Source: Verpa conica
Taxonomy: Eukaryota; Ascomycota; Pezizomycetes; Pezizales; Morchellaceae
Direction: 5' to 3'
Length of the DNA: 64,000 nucleotides
Assembly: GCA_033030425.1 (NCBI GenBank)
Contig: JAUFSD010000006.1
Location: 62,001 to 126,000 of the forward strand
Shown here: positions 22,580-33,568 of the stretch, in pieces
Layout of the letters: the number at the start of each line of letters is the position of its first letter
Numbering within the stretch: position 1 is the first letter of the stretch
Notes under the pieces: generated by a model
What the model saw: the letters and a program-made list of their open reading frames with translations, nothing else
Told to the model about the DNA's origin: nothing
The model's database searches: none
Position numbers and translations under genes: made by a program

Positions 22580-24617
22580 TTAGGCTGCCCCCATTTTCTC
22601 CGCTTCTTCCATTGCGCTCTGATACTTCTTTATCGCCTGATTGACTGCGGTGAGAGTAGGTCCTAATATCTCTTCAACCACCTTCCTCCCACCTCCCACC
22701 TCGAAACTCCTCCTTTTTGGTTTAATACCCGTCCTCCTATACTCTTCCTGCGCCTCCTTCTTCTTTCGGACCCGTTCTTCTTCCTTTTCCTTGTCCGCCA
22801 TCTCAGCAATCGCCTCTATTCGCAACTTGGAGTTCCCAAGACTAGTAACCAACTTCGTGATATCCCCTGCACGCTTCTCGTCACCGCTGAGAAATGCCAG
22901 CCAGAAATGGCGGAGGAACTCATTGGTTGTTGCGTGTACGAGTGCCACAGACTCAAAAACAGATGCAGGGAGCCCACCGGTCCTACTCTGGCCAGGGAAA
23001 CTCCCGGTATCGAGCATTTGAGAGCGGCGCTCGAGAACAGCGTTCGTGATTTGTTTTGTCGCATCAGATGGGCGAGCCTTACCCCCTGCTGTTTTCTGGT
23101 GATCCTCATCATCGGATTCATCATCCTTAGGCAGCGACGAATCTAAGTCGATATTCCTATCCCCCATAGCACGTTGGAGCTCCCGGAGGACTTTTGCAGG
23201 GTCCATGCCGGCAAAAGGTTCAGTTTTACCTTTGTCCTCGTTATCATCGCCGGAGAAGAAGCGGCGTTGATCGCGGATGTTAAGAATTATTCGTTCTTCT
23301 TCCGGGTCCGCGCGGAGGTCTTGGAGCATTTGTTCGGACATGTAACGGAAATCCTGGTCTTCCACCTCATTCGGGTCTCCGTCCGCTCTGTGAGAATTAG
23401 CATCATGGAGACTATAGACTCGGCGGTATCACATACGGTGCCACAAGATCCACAAGCTTTTGAGAAAGACTGTTGAGTGTGCGAATGATGGGTACGTTCT
23501 CAACTTTTGTAGGTCTCATGGTCACATCAGGCATGTTTCCTTGCTTCTGTGATAGATTCTGCTCATTCCCTTCGAGGTCGATGGTGCGGGGGAGATGTTC
23601 AATCCGTCTCCGTTTCCTCGAGTTTTCTGATTATTCTTGCCAATCAGCCAGCTGCGAGTATCGCTAGCGCTCACACAAACACTACTATACCTTCATCATC
23701 TCGATTCAAGTACCGATCAAAGATATTATCCGTGTTATCGGTTGGTAGTAGCTTCTCTCCTTTCAACTTCTTGAAGAGTCGACTGAGAAAAAACCTCGTC
23801 CAGAATGCCTCATCCGTGATTTTTGGGACATTATCATCATACACACTCTTCACGAGCGGATGCTGGTCGAAGATATCCCTAATAACGCCCTGCGAGATCG
23901 AGATCTTCCCAACACCATCTTCTGTCATTGGTTTTATAGTCGCAAGAACATTGTATGGTCCTCTCTTCTGCTCTAGTTCGATCGCATGCGCCCGGAGTAG
24001 GTGTGTCCGTGTCGACCAGAACTGTGTAGCCGTCACCGCATTTGAGAGCACAGCTTCGGAAAATGTCTTTGAAAGCCCAGCATTAGACTTGAGGAGTGAT
24101 TGCTGTAGTGCCATATCCTTCTCCAGCCTCGTCTTGCTCCAATCCGTCAATTTCCCACTCATAGCCGCAGCCATCGCGGCAGCCGACCCTGCATCTACAC
24201 CAGCTGCACCAGCCGCCGGAGTTGCGGACCCAGACACAGCTTTTGTCTCCTGAATTCGCGTAGTGAGGGCCTCCTTCATGGCGTCGGCTTCCGTGCGCGC
24301 GGATGTGGGGGACGTGAAAGTGAAAACATATTGTTCGGGGTCTTTGTCGGCTTCCTTTTTTGCAAAGACCTTAATCATTACTTTGGCAGTGGTAGCAGGA
24401 GTCGCTTGGAGATCTGAGGGCTGTAGGTTAACACATGTTTAGATTCACATGTTTAGATTCACAGCAAGGCGAACGTACTCGTGATGGTACTTGTGGGAAT
24501 TGACAGCGATGGGGGAGCGCCCGGAGGAGTAGCGGGAGTCCACGTTACCGAGTCCTTCAAGACGACCAAGAGCCCATCCTTCTTCTTGTAGGATGCTGAG
24601 CCTTTGACGGTGGCCAT
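22580..24617 (-). CDS. TFB1: TFIIH core subunit TFB1/p62
   Basis: A subunit of the general transcription and nucleotide-excision-repair factor TFIIH in the nucleus. Exons on the minus strand are 24617-24479, 24413-23691, 23626-23437 and 23387-22580, encoding 619 residues. The N-terminal PH-like domain is visible: MATVKGSASYKKKDGLLVVL, then SITNLQATPATTAKV across the first splice, and VMIKVFAKKEADKDPEQYVF. BSD-type repeats follow (FWSTRTHLLRAHAIELEQKR, ITDEAFWTRFFLSRLFKKL). The C-terminal helical domain ends in NQAIKKYQSAMEEAEKMGAA. It lies head to head with TTI2, sharing a promoter of about 250 bases. The first intron contains a tandem 14-mer ACATGTTTAGATTC duplication. Confidence 0.93.
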
Positions 24618-24870
24618 TTCAGAGGACTCGAGGCGGAGCTCTGGTGTTGTACGTAGGGGGGGGGTCAAGCAGGGGAGGAGAGAGCTCCCTTTGCTTTGAG
24701 GTTGAACAAAGCTCTATGACTCGGGGAACTGCATCCATGCTACATACGCCTAACCCTACTGGCGTTACCCGGCTGTGACAGAGCCTCTTGATGCAGCCCT
24801 AACCCACCCGACCTCGCCATGAGGTAGTTGCTATGTCGAGGTACCTTCGGGCATCAAGACATCACTTGCT
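24618..24870. promoter_or_regulatory. Bidirectional promoter TFB1/TTI2
   Basis: These 253 bases separate two divergent starts and must hold both promoters. Within 60 bases are a telobox-like CCTAACCCTAC (24749-24759), a Reb1-like TTACCCG (24765-24771) and a second CCCTAACCC (24797-24805). Clustered teloboxes with a Reb1-like site are a known layout in fungal housekeeping promoters. Factor binding is inferred. Confidence 0.6.
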
Positions 24871-26456
24871 ATGGATTCCATCGATGAGCTTTGTGTAGTC
24901 CCAACTTCTATCCCCATAGATTCCAGGTATCCCCAGGTAGGTTCCCTTCTTGCACTCATCTATTTGTATCTTGGCTCACAAGAAAGAAGGTTGACAAACA
25001 GTGTCATTCCTAGTAGCTTCTCGAGAAACTCCACTCCCTCGATGCTCTGACGAGCTCACCCGAGCTGTATTCGCAACCCGTGGAGGTCAAGAAAATAATC
25101 ACATGGTTATCATCAGTTTTATGTCCTCCTTCAGATATTCTGCCTCCAGAACAATTTCTCGAGGATGATAATATCTCTCCTCCATCTAGCCTAGATGCTT
25201 TTCAGGATGTTTGCAAGCTTGCACTTATTATCCTACTACGGGTCTTTCCAAAAGAGTCCCCCCCTCGAGAACTTTTACCAGGCCTTGCTATAGCTTTAGT
25301 AACACAGAGCGATCAAGCCGACTTCTGGACAACACCCGAGTCAAGGAAATTAGCCTTAGAGGCCTTAAGCGACCATAAGGCCCAGCTCACTACCTCCGAG
25401 ATTCTCATAGAACACATTCTCAAAAACACTGTGAAAGCTCGATTCTCGGCCGGTAGTCAATCAACAGCACATCGGAGCCTGACCTCTGATGGCCGTAAAG
25501 CCCTCCGGCCATCCACAAACAGATCTGCTGCTCTCCTTCCCTCTGCTCCAACCTGGAGGCATGACCACCCTGAAACTACAACTCTACTCCACTGGGCAGT
25601 TCTCAACCTTGATTCCTCACAAATAGAACCTTCATGGCATCTCCTCGTCCCACCAATTTTAACTCTGCTCGATGACTACTACCCACCGTCAAAAACCCGC
25701 GGTTGTAGCATCCTGACAACTCTACTCCAACGATTGGAAGAACAGAAGCTTCCTCGTGGTGGGCAGTCTTTATTGACACGTACTGGACTGGGACCAGTGA
25801 TGTGGGATGCTGTGATTCCGTGCCTTCTCGCTCTTCCACCCTTGACCCCCCAGTCACACTCGATCCCGCTCCTCCAAGCTGCATATAAAACTCTCATCTC
25901 TCTATCAAGGTCCATGACAGCCGGGAAACCAACGCAAAAAGAGAAAGCAAAGCTTCTTGACAAGGTCATACGCGATGGGATCCTCAATGGTATGCGCTAT
26001 GGAAGTGAAAACGTTCGTGTCGCGGAGGTGCTCACCAGCGAGCTTTCTGTTCTAATTGAGGAGATGGGGATCTGGGCAGTGAGACATCTAAAAGAGGTTG
26101 TACCCTTACTAGCGGATATACTAAGTAATCCCTTTGGGACCACTTATATCCCCTTACTCGTAGAAGCAGTAAGGGCATTAACGGTCCTGGTGAAGGTTTG
26201 TTGGGTTCGTATTGCGCCTTATGTTCCAGAGATACTGAAGGGTATTACGGTGTGCTGGAGGAGAATTATGGAGGAAGAGGAGGAGAAGGGTGCAGACCCG
26301 AGCATGGTAGAGGTTAAAGTGGGCTTGAGAGAGGCGGTAAGGACATTGAGGGCGGCGGTTCAAAATGACGCAGATGGTGCAGGAGGTAGAATGGCTACAC
26401 TAGAGAAGGAGATTATTAGTGCGGATTCTAGGCTTGCAGGGTTGTTTCAGGACTAG
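24871..26456 (+). CDS. TTI2: TELO2-interacting protein 2 (Tti2)
   Basis: A HEAT-like alpha-solenoid subunit of the TTT complex (Tel2-Tti1-Tti2), which with Hsp90 stabilises PIKK kinases such as TOR, ATM and ATR. Exons are 24871-24936 and 25017-26456, giving 501 residues, near the human length. The short first exon (MDSIDELCVVP) joins in phase 0 at a second of two adjacent TAG acceptors to LLEKLHSLDAL. The family's recognisable C-terminal block is present: LNGMRYGSENVRVAEVLTSE, EEMGIWAVRHLKEVVPLLAD and PLLVEAVRALTVLVKVCWVR. The protein is entirely helical and repeat-like, with no catalytic motif. It is paired divergently with TFB1. Confidence 0.85.
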
Positions 26457-27207
26457 ACCCACAGAATTAGATTTTTCCGGAGGGTGCCGTTTCTTTCCTA
26501 TGGCCCTCTTAATCGACCACAATTACCTAAGACCCCCACAGCCCGGGAATTTTAATCCCCATACTACTTCACTCTTTGGTTCAGAAATTGAGACATAGTA
26601 AATAGAGCAGCCAAGTAACTCTCACGGGTAAAAATCAAACGGAGCCTTCACCATTAGTTTTCTAAGGATAGAGATTTTAGGTTATTAATACACATGAATG
26701 TCTGAACCCTACTTTAAATGTTCGCCTGCTACAGCGAGTATCAGGGTCTAGCCCAGGAAACTACTCACCTTTACAAACTAAGAGGGAGATGGGGCTAGCA
26801 AATAGAGAAATAAGGAGCATAATTTATCACTACCGCTCATGTAAGAGACTCGGACCAACATGAGGCTTTATATTCCCAACATTTGAGACTTGACCACTCA
26901 GGCAGTTTCAGCTGCTGTAAGTAGGTGCTAATTCCGAGCGCACGGTTACATATGTCGCAAGAGTCACTACATATACCCAATCGGAACTGCACATAACCAA
27001 AACAGTAATTATCAAACCAGCCAGCGAAGCATAAGATCTACAAAAAAACCCTCCATCAGAATGGAAGACGAGTCAATTACAAACACAAAACACAAACCTC
27101 ATCCTACAATCAGAAAGAGATAAAGAAAGGAAAACTCTCCCCCTCCCCTTCCCTCCACCTCCCACATCTCCCTACCCTTCAGAACCGAAGCTAGAGACAT
27201 ACAAAGC
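26457..27207. other. Intergenic stretch
   Basis: No gene seen. Just before the next start the sequence is C/T-rich (CTCCCCCTCCCCTTCCCTCC near 27137), as is common in fungal promoters. Confidence 0.5.
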
Positions 27208-27723
27208 ATGGATATGCAATCTTTGATTTCTCCAACCTCCGCCAATGACACCGGACACATGTCCTTCGCTTCAGAAATGGCTGCCGAAGAGAAAGATTAC
27301 GCGGCTCTGATGGCACAAGCCAAGGTATCGCTAGCGCGGATTGAGGAGCTAGGTGTGGAAATCGATAAAGTACGGGAGTCGCAAAATACCGGTGAAGTGC
27401 GGACAACAGAATTACTCTCACAAATCGGATTATTCGGCGGGATAGATGAGAGCGGGGACCACACGATGGAAGGAAGTGACCAGGTGGGAGCAGCAGATAG
27501 GATGGAAGAGGAGGAGTGCCACATGGAAGATAATAAGATGGAGGAGGATACTCAGATGGAAATGGATATGGTAGAAGATGGCAGTTTTCCTGAGCTGATG
27601 GAGCGGGCCAAAAGATTACTTGCACGGGTCACGATGAATGGGGAAGATCAAAAGACAGAACATGAAGCTGAAGCTCAAGCTAGACACGACAGAGCATATG
27701 CCGACCTATGGAATCCCATGTAG
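27208..27723 (+). CDS. Small acidic Met/Glu-rich protein, unknown
   Basis: An intronless 171-residue open frame with an ATG start after a pyrimidine-rich leader. I recognise no family. It is acidic and helical. A central segment (residues 98-123) is unusually rich in Met and Glu. A motif occurs twice: YAALMAQAKVSLARI at residues 31-45 and FPELMERAKRLLARV at 127-141, sharing LM--AK--LAR, which suggests two copies of one amphipathic helix flanking an acidic linker. No signal peptide or membrane segment. It sits tail to tail with CCT8. The internal duplication and the promoter-like leader argue that it is a real gene. Confidence 0.6.
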   Translation: MDMQSLISPTSANDTGHMSFASEMAAEEKDYAALMAQAKVSLARIEELGVEIDKVRESQNTGEVRTTELLSQIGLFGGIDESGDHTMEGSDQVGAADRMEEEECHMEDNKMEEDTQMEMDMVEDGSFPELMERAKRLLARVTMNGEDQKTEHEAEAQARHDRAYADLWNPM

Positions 27724-27954
27724 GGTAAAGAAATTATGGAAATGGAGTAAATACGACAGATGAAGAACTAGACCGAGATATAATATTCAATCACCTCAGA
27801 CTTAAATCTAGACTTTTGTCATCTTCCTTTGACTCAAAACTCGACTCTTCTATTGTACAAACTCACAACAAGCTTGTTATTGATATCGAAATTCGTAGTG
27901 TCATTTTAACTACTCTAGAGTAGCCTTTAATACTTACCCCCATTCACACCGAAT

Positions 27955-29906
27955 CTAATCCTCATCCCAGTTTGGGTTCGGTGCTGGCGGCTTAGGTCCA
28001 CCAGCCTGTCTGGCCACGATGATCTGATCGACTGAAAGCACGGTACGTGCCGCTTCAGTCGCCAACTTTATCGCCCAGCTCTTGGCCACAAGAATATCCA
28101 TGATACCCTTCTCTTTGGCGTCTAGCATACCAGTTCCCTTCTCATCCTGAATTCCATAAAAAATTAGTCGGAGCTTTAGGAATGCAAAAGCAAAATCTTA
28201 CCTCAATATCAACACCAGTGTTCCAGTTGTCTCTCTTGTGGTGGGCAGCATAGAGCCTACTCAGCACCTCGGTGGCATCAAGCCCAGCACTCTCTGCGAG
28301 GGTACGAGGGATAACTTCAAACGCCTCACCGTACTTCTTAATAGCATGCTGTAATATACCGGGTGTTTTCTCGCCGTATGCGACGATTCGCTCAATGAGC
28401 TGCATCTCAGTTGCTCCTGCGCCAGGAACGAGGCGGGGATCCCGGGTAATAGCCTTGACGACATTAACACCATCGTCAACAGCTCGCTCGACATCATCAA
28501 GGTGATTCTGGGTAGCACCACGGATAACAATAGTAGCTGTCCTAGTTGTTTCATCCTCTATTTACTGTTAGAACCTAATGTCTAGAAACGTCGGAATGAG
28601 ACACACCTTGCCTGAATACTGTTACCCGATCTCCACCAATTTCCTCGGTCTCCACAACATCTATGGTTCCCATCTCGTCGGGCATGGGTGCACCCAATCT
28701 TGCCAATGGCGTAGCACCGACAACTCTGCAAAGCCGCCTCAGTTCGAATTTGCTTAGGATTTTGACAACGAGAATTTCGTAACGGTTGAGGTAATGTAGT
28801 GCTAGTTCGCCGAGTGTAGATCCAGAAACAACTACTCTTACACCAGAGTCATGGATTTCTTTAATGATGGCTTCCAGGGAGCTCTCCTCGCCCTTTGTGA
28901 AATCCAGCATTTCTTTGGCATTATGCAACAGGACAGTCCCTTTAGTCTCTGTTTGCGAGATATCGATTGGGCAAGAAAAGACACCGACTTTCGCCTTGAG
29001 AGCCTTCTTGATTGTCCCTTCCGGTGACCTTGGGAAGACCATCCCCCTAACGACACGACTTTGTGGGAGGGAAGAACCCATAATCTTAACGACGCGGATA
29101 TTGTCAACATTAAAGTTTACGGGGTTCTTAGGGAGAACGGCGAGAACAGCTTCAGCAACGAGGGGCGCAAGGATATCTTCATTTCCGTATTGTTTCGAAG
29201 CTATGACAGTCTTAATAGCTTTGCTGAGCTCCTCCTGGGAGCGAATATCTGCAATCTTATCGACGGAAAGCTCTGTGGCAAGGCGACACGTTAGACCAGA
29301 AAGTAACAAACCTAGATAGCGGCCTTCAACGAGATGAATTACCTTCCAGGGCCTTTAAAGCAAACTCTCCTGCCTTTTCGTAACCATTTACAATCTCGGA
29401 AGGATGTAAGCCAATGCGGATTAACCCTTCTGCCATCTTCAACATCTCTCCCGCCAACACAATGACCAAGTTGGTAGCATCTCCCATCTACCCACAGCCC
29501 ATTAGCCAACGACAAACATTATCCCTCCAACCTCGGAATGAATCCTCACCTCAGCCTCTTGCTGCTGACTCGCCATAACGACCAGCTTCGCCGCCGGATG
29601 CACGACCTCCAGCTCCCTCAGAATGGTAGCAGCATCTGATGTGAGGATCATCTTCTGCAGATGGTTGATAATAATCTTATTACGACCGAAAGGTCCCAGA
29701 GATGTTAACACTGTAGAGGCAATGGTACTACAAGCATCGATGTTTCGGATGACGGCTCCATCTTCGCTCGCATATCTACAGGAAATACCTATATTAGTAT
29801 CATTCCCGCTCACGCCAACGGATCTCGGTGGAGAGGGGGAAACTCACGACTGATAGCCGGACTTGAACAGTCCGCTACCGGGAGCGGATGGAATTTGCAG
29901 CGACAT
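27955..29906 (-). CDS. CCT8: T-complex protein 1 subunit theta (CCT8)
   Basis: The theta subunit of the cytosolic group II chaperonin TRiC/CCT, which folds actin, tubulin and other clients with ATP. Exons on the minus strand are 29906-29848, 29775-29550, 29487-29343, 29272-28607, 28557-28202 and 28146-27955, encoding 547 residues; all joins keep phase. Signatures include TSLGPFGRNKIIINHLQKM, the ATP-loop region as MGDATNLVIVLAGEML, GAGATEMQLIERIVAYGEKT and the theta-type end VLSVDQIIVARQAGGPKPPA. The usual GDGT(T/N) motif reads GDATN here, a Gly-to-Ala change. I believe such variants occur in fungal theta subunits, but this was not checked. Introns have good TACTAAT-type branch points. Confidence 0.95.
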
Positions 29907-30800
29907 GACTGCGTAAAGTGATGAACGGACAGATTAAAATAGATACTATCTGTGGTGTTGTTGAAGATATCACCGTTTGTAGAGGGGCGTGGTGGGTGTG
30001 GGGTGTCCTGCTGCAGCGGGGAGGATTTCGTGTAACATTTTTGAAAACTTTTGGTGTTAGTCAGCAGAGCCGCATATTCACCGTTTCTCACTCGGCAGAA
30101 TGGGCAACTTCCTACAGTATATTTGGATCCAGGGTAAGACCCAGAGTTGAGTAGAAAGAATTCTGATTAGGGGATTGAGAAATTACTAAAGCTATGATAA
30201 CAGTAATTATATCTAATGCTACCAAAAAAGTGTAGAGACTTTATCTAGACATGAGTTTTACAACTACAAAATAAATACTACAAAATGTCTACTACAGTAC
30301 CAAAAAGAGCGGTGCGATCAGTACGGTGCTTCTGCTAATATGCTAGCGATATGGGAGAAATACGGTATTGGTACAGTAATATATTTTTAATTCGGTATTT
30401 GCAACTAAATTCCATAGTGCTATGGCAGTAAATTCACCCTGTTTTTTCATACTGTATGTGGTAGGACTTAATCGACTACATGTATCAACAATATAGAGTT
30501 TAGATGACAAATCACCTTTATTTTTACTATAAGGTAATAAAACCACATAGAGTCCTAGTTTAGATATTATATAATGGGGCGAGAAACTTCACAAGCTACA
30601 ACGCAGAGTTAAAGAACCGGATTTTACTTTTAGGAATTCCAAAATACAAGTGTCCCTCGTAATAGAAGTGTAAGAGAAAAAAAAAGAAATCATAACATTT
30701 ATCGTAAAAGAACCATAACAAGAAATTACAAAAGAAAATCCCTGTTTTGTATGTAACATGCTAGCAAACCCACACATCCACAGCAAAAAATACCTTCCAA
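29907..30800. other. Intergenic stretch
   Basis: AT-rich DNA between the CCT8 start and the NOG1 stop. A short frame at 30343-30546 (minus) begins without ATG support and was not accepted. Nothing else is seen. Confidence 0.5.
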
Positions 30801-32902
30801 TTATCTTCGGTCTGTCTTTCCCATTCCCCTCTTTCCAGCCACCAACCACTTTGGCATACTAGCAGTAGTATGCCTATCAGACTCACCCTGTCTAGCCATT
30901 CTATTCATCTTCTTCTGGTTCAACTTCATCAACTTCTCAGCCGTACTCCTAGCACCATCATTTTTAACACCATCATCCCTCCTGTTTGTGCTCCTGGCTC
31001 GGGACTTGGCCCTCTCGATATTCCGCGCCTTGGTTGCCTGCGGGCCATCGTCGACCTCCATCTCATCACCACCACGGCTAGCACCACGACCACGTGATTT
31101 TGACCTTGCACGAGCAGCAATGGCGCTTGTGTCGAAGCCGAGCTTACCACCAATGTGATTCTCCATCTCAGATAGCTTCTTGCCTTGGCCTTTGGTACGA
31201 GGGATGATGGCGCGGTTCTTGAGTGACTTTTTGGAGCGGGCAGCGTTGCGGATGAGTTGGCGTTGCTCACGGATGTAGTCGGCCTTGGTACGGATTTCTG
31301 CCTCCTCTTCGTCCTCAACATCCACGTCTTCATCGTAGAACCCAGATTCTTGTAAGCGCTCTTCCTCGGCTTCGAGCTCGGCAAGTTTGGTCTCGATATC
31401 AGGGTCGATAAAGTCGTAAACATTGCGCCCATCGTAGATCTCGGGAATCTTATCAAACTTCCAGTCGGGATTCTCGAGGATGTAGTTCTTCTTAAGATTA
31501 ATGTTGTAGACACCAGCACCACCCTCCTCGGCCTCGATATCCCGCTCGAGTTTCGGGCGGTCGGGGTCCTCTTTGTCGTATTTCTTCTTGTTGCGGACGG
31601 CATCAGGGATGAATGGCTCTCTTTCAACACCGCCGATGGGGCGTGAGACGTGAATACGGTTGAGGATGTCGGTAACTTCCTTTCCGGTGGCACCGCTAGC
31701 GGCGTTCTTGAGTTTCTGCTCGACACGAACAGCAAGGAGGCGCTCGCAGGCTTGGTTACGGACTTCCATTACGCCTTCCTCGGTGTGGCATGAAAGCTTC
31801 AGCATCTCGACTTCGCCTGATTTTGTGATGCTCTCGAGGAGGGCTTGTCGGCTGGGTTCGAGGTCTTCAGGACGAGTAACATCAATCTTGTTGACGACGA
31901 GGAAGACAATCTTGTTTGCAAAGAGAGGTTTGATGGAGTGGAAGAGTTGGACTTGGGCCTCAACAGTGTACCCGCACTGTTCTGACAGATCAACAAAGTA
32001 GAGAACTGCAGAACGGAGATGGGCAATTGCAGTAATAGACTGCATTTCGATGGTGTTCATCTCCTCGAGTGGGTGGTCAAGGATACCGGGGGTGTCGATG
32101 GCCTGGAAACGCAGATACTTGTAGTCGAAATGACCAACATACAGCGACTTTGTGGTGAATGCATATGGTTGGACATCTACATCAGCCCTGGTAACAGACT
32201 TCAAGAAGGAGGATTTCCCAACATTCGGGTATCCACAAATAAGCAGAGTTCGGGTGTTGGGGTCAATTGAAGGGAGACGGCCAAGATGCTGTCGAACCTG
32301 CTCGAGGTACTCAAGGGAGCCCTTGAGACGGCGAGTGATTGTAGCCATACGACCAAGCGCAGCACGCTTAAGCTGTTTACATTGGAAGAGCGATTGGGCA
32401 TATTTGATCAAACGGACATAGTCACGAGCGACCTGCTCAATCAAGTGCTTAGCTGTTGAAAGCTGGCCAAGGGCAATACGGAAATGGTCCGCATCGTAGA
32501 GTGTGTTCATGAGAGCGCTGTGGAACGGATGGATATCCTGGAGTCTAGGGAAAGACTCGAGAATAGCACCTAGCTTCTCGGAGAAGGTCTGTTCTGTGAA
32601 CTTGACCTTACGAAGGTAAAAGGCTGTTTCCCCACCATCAATAAGGTGATGCAAACGGGACAGCACAGAGCCAGTACGAACCTCTGATACGACTGATAGC
32701 AAAACCAGCACGGATCTGGGTAGGCAACCTCCTCTGGGTCCTGGACAAAACGATGTCCAGGAACTCCTGTGAGGTAGGAACTGGAGCGATTGTCTTCCAG
32801 GTCTGTATTTGCGAGGGAGCACATTGAGGTTTCTCGTCAGTCAAATGAGCCAGAACTAAAAGATAGTGGGGCAAGAATTCTTTTCGCACTCACCAACTGC
32901 AT
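30801..32902 (-). CDS. NOG1: Nucleolar GTP-binding protein 1 (NOG1)
   Basis: An Obg/HflX-superfamily GTPase of the nucleolus needed for 60S pre-ribosome maturation. Exons on the minus strand are 32902-32894 (9 nt, Met-Gln-Leu), 32802-32682 and 32623-30801, giving 650 residues against about 647 in yeast. The tiny first exon was chosen because only it supplies the conserved [13 protein letters not shown] start in frame with GTGAG and ACAG splice signals. The acceptor at 32623 restores [20 protein letters not shown]. The G domain shows GYPNVGKSS (about residues 174-182), [14 protein letters not shown] and VVNKID. The C terminus is highly basic and lysine/arginine-rich, ending [11 protein letters not shown]. 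It is divergent from the AsnRS gene. Confidence 0.95.
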
Positions 32903-33568
32903 AATTAACTGTAAGTAGGTATTTCTATATATCTACAGTTTTTGTATGTTGTCCGTGAATGAAGAGGTAGGTAGACGTGTAGGGACGTCCAAGTATCTCT
33001 CGGTGGGGGTATCGCGAAACGGAAACGGGAGCGATTCCAAGAGATTTTTTTTTCTCGTCGAGATTCGCATTGTGGGGAGCTGACTCAGCAGCGGTACTGC
33101 ATTGGGTATGCGGGGAGGGTAACACTGTGCATAGCATCCAGTACCTGTCTATGTAGAGCCTCACTGTAGTACTCTGACATGGCATGGAACTCATACAGAA
33201 CACAACCCTTCTATTCCTCTATCCTCTATTTTCTATCCTCTTTCCCCTATCACCTACCCTCTATCCTCCCCTATCCCGTAGAAATACCTATCTCAATTAT
33301 CGTCCCAATATAACTATATAACTGTACATACACCGAGATTGCGGTTGTTTCACTGGTTTTAGCCTGCAATGACTGGCGGACCGGGTAACCGTTATCTAAG
33401 GCGGGGCATTTGTAGTCACGTCCCTCTTTGTGGTTGCTTGCACTATGAAACCCGACTCATTCCACTCATCTCATCCCCCATCTTAAACCTCATCTGCCCA
33501 TCTCTTTGACCCACGGTACCAATTCAAATCCCTTCTTGCAACAAATTTCTCTAATTAATTCTCTCACC
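32903..33568. promoter_or_regulatory. Shared upstream region NOG1/AsnRS
   Basis: Divergent intergenic region of 666 bases. It contains a pyrimidine-rich run (about 33210-33285, CTATCCTC-like units) and a Reb1-like CGGGTAA at 33382-33388, 181 bases upstream of the AsnRS start. No gene is seen in it. Confidence 0.5.
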
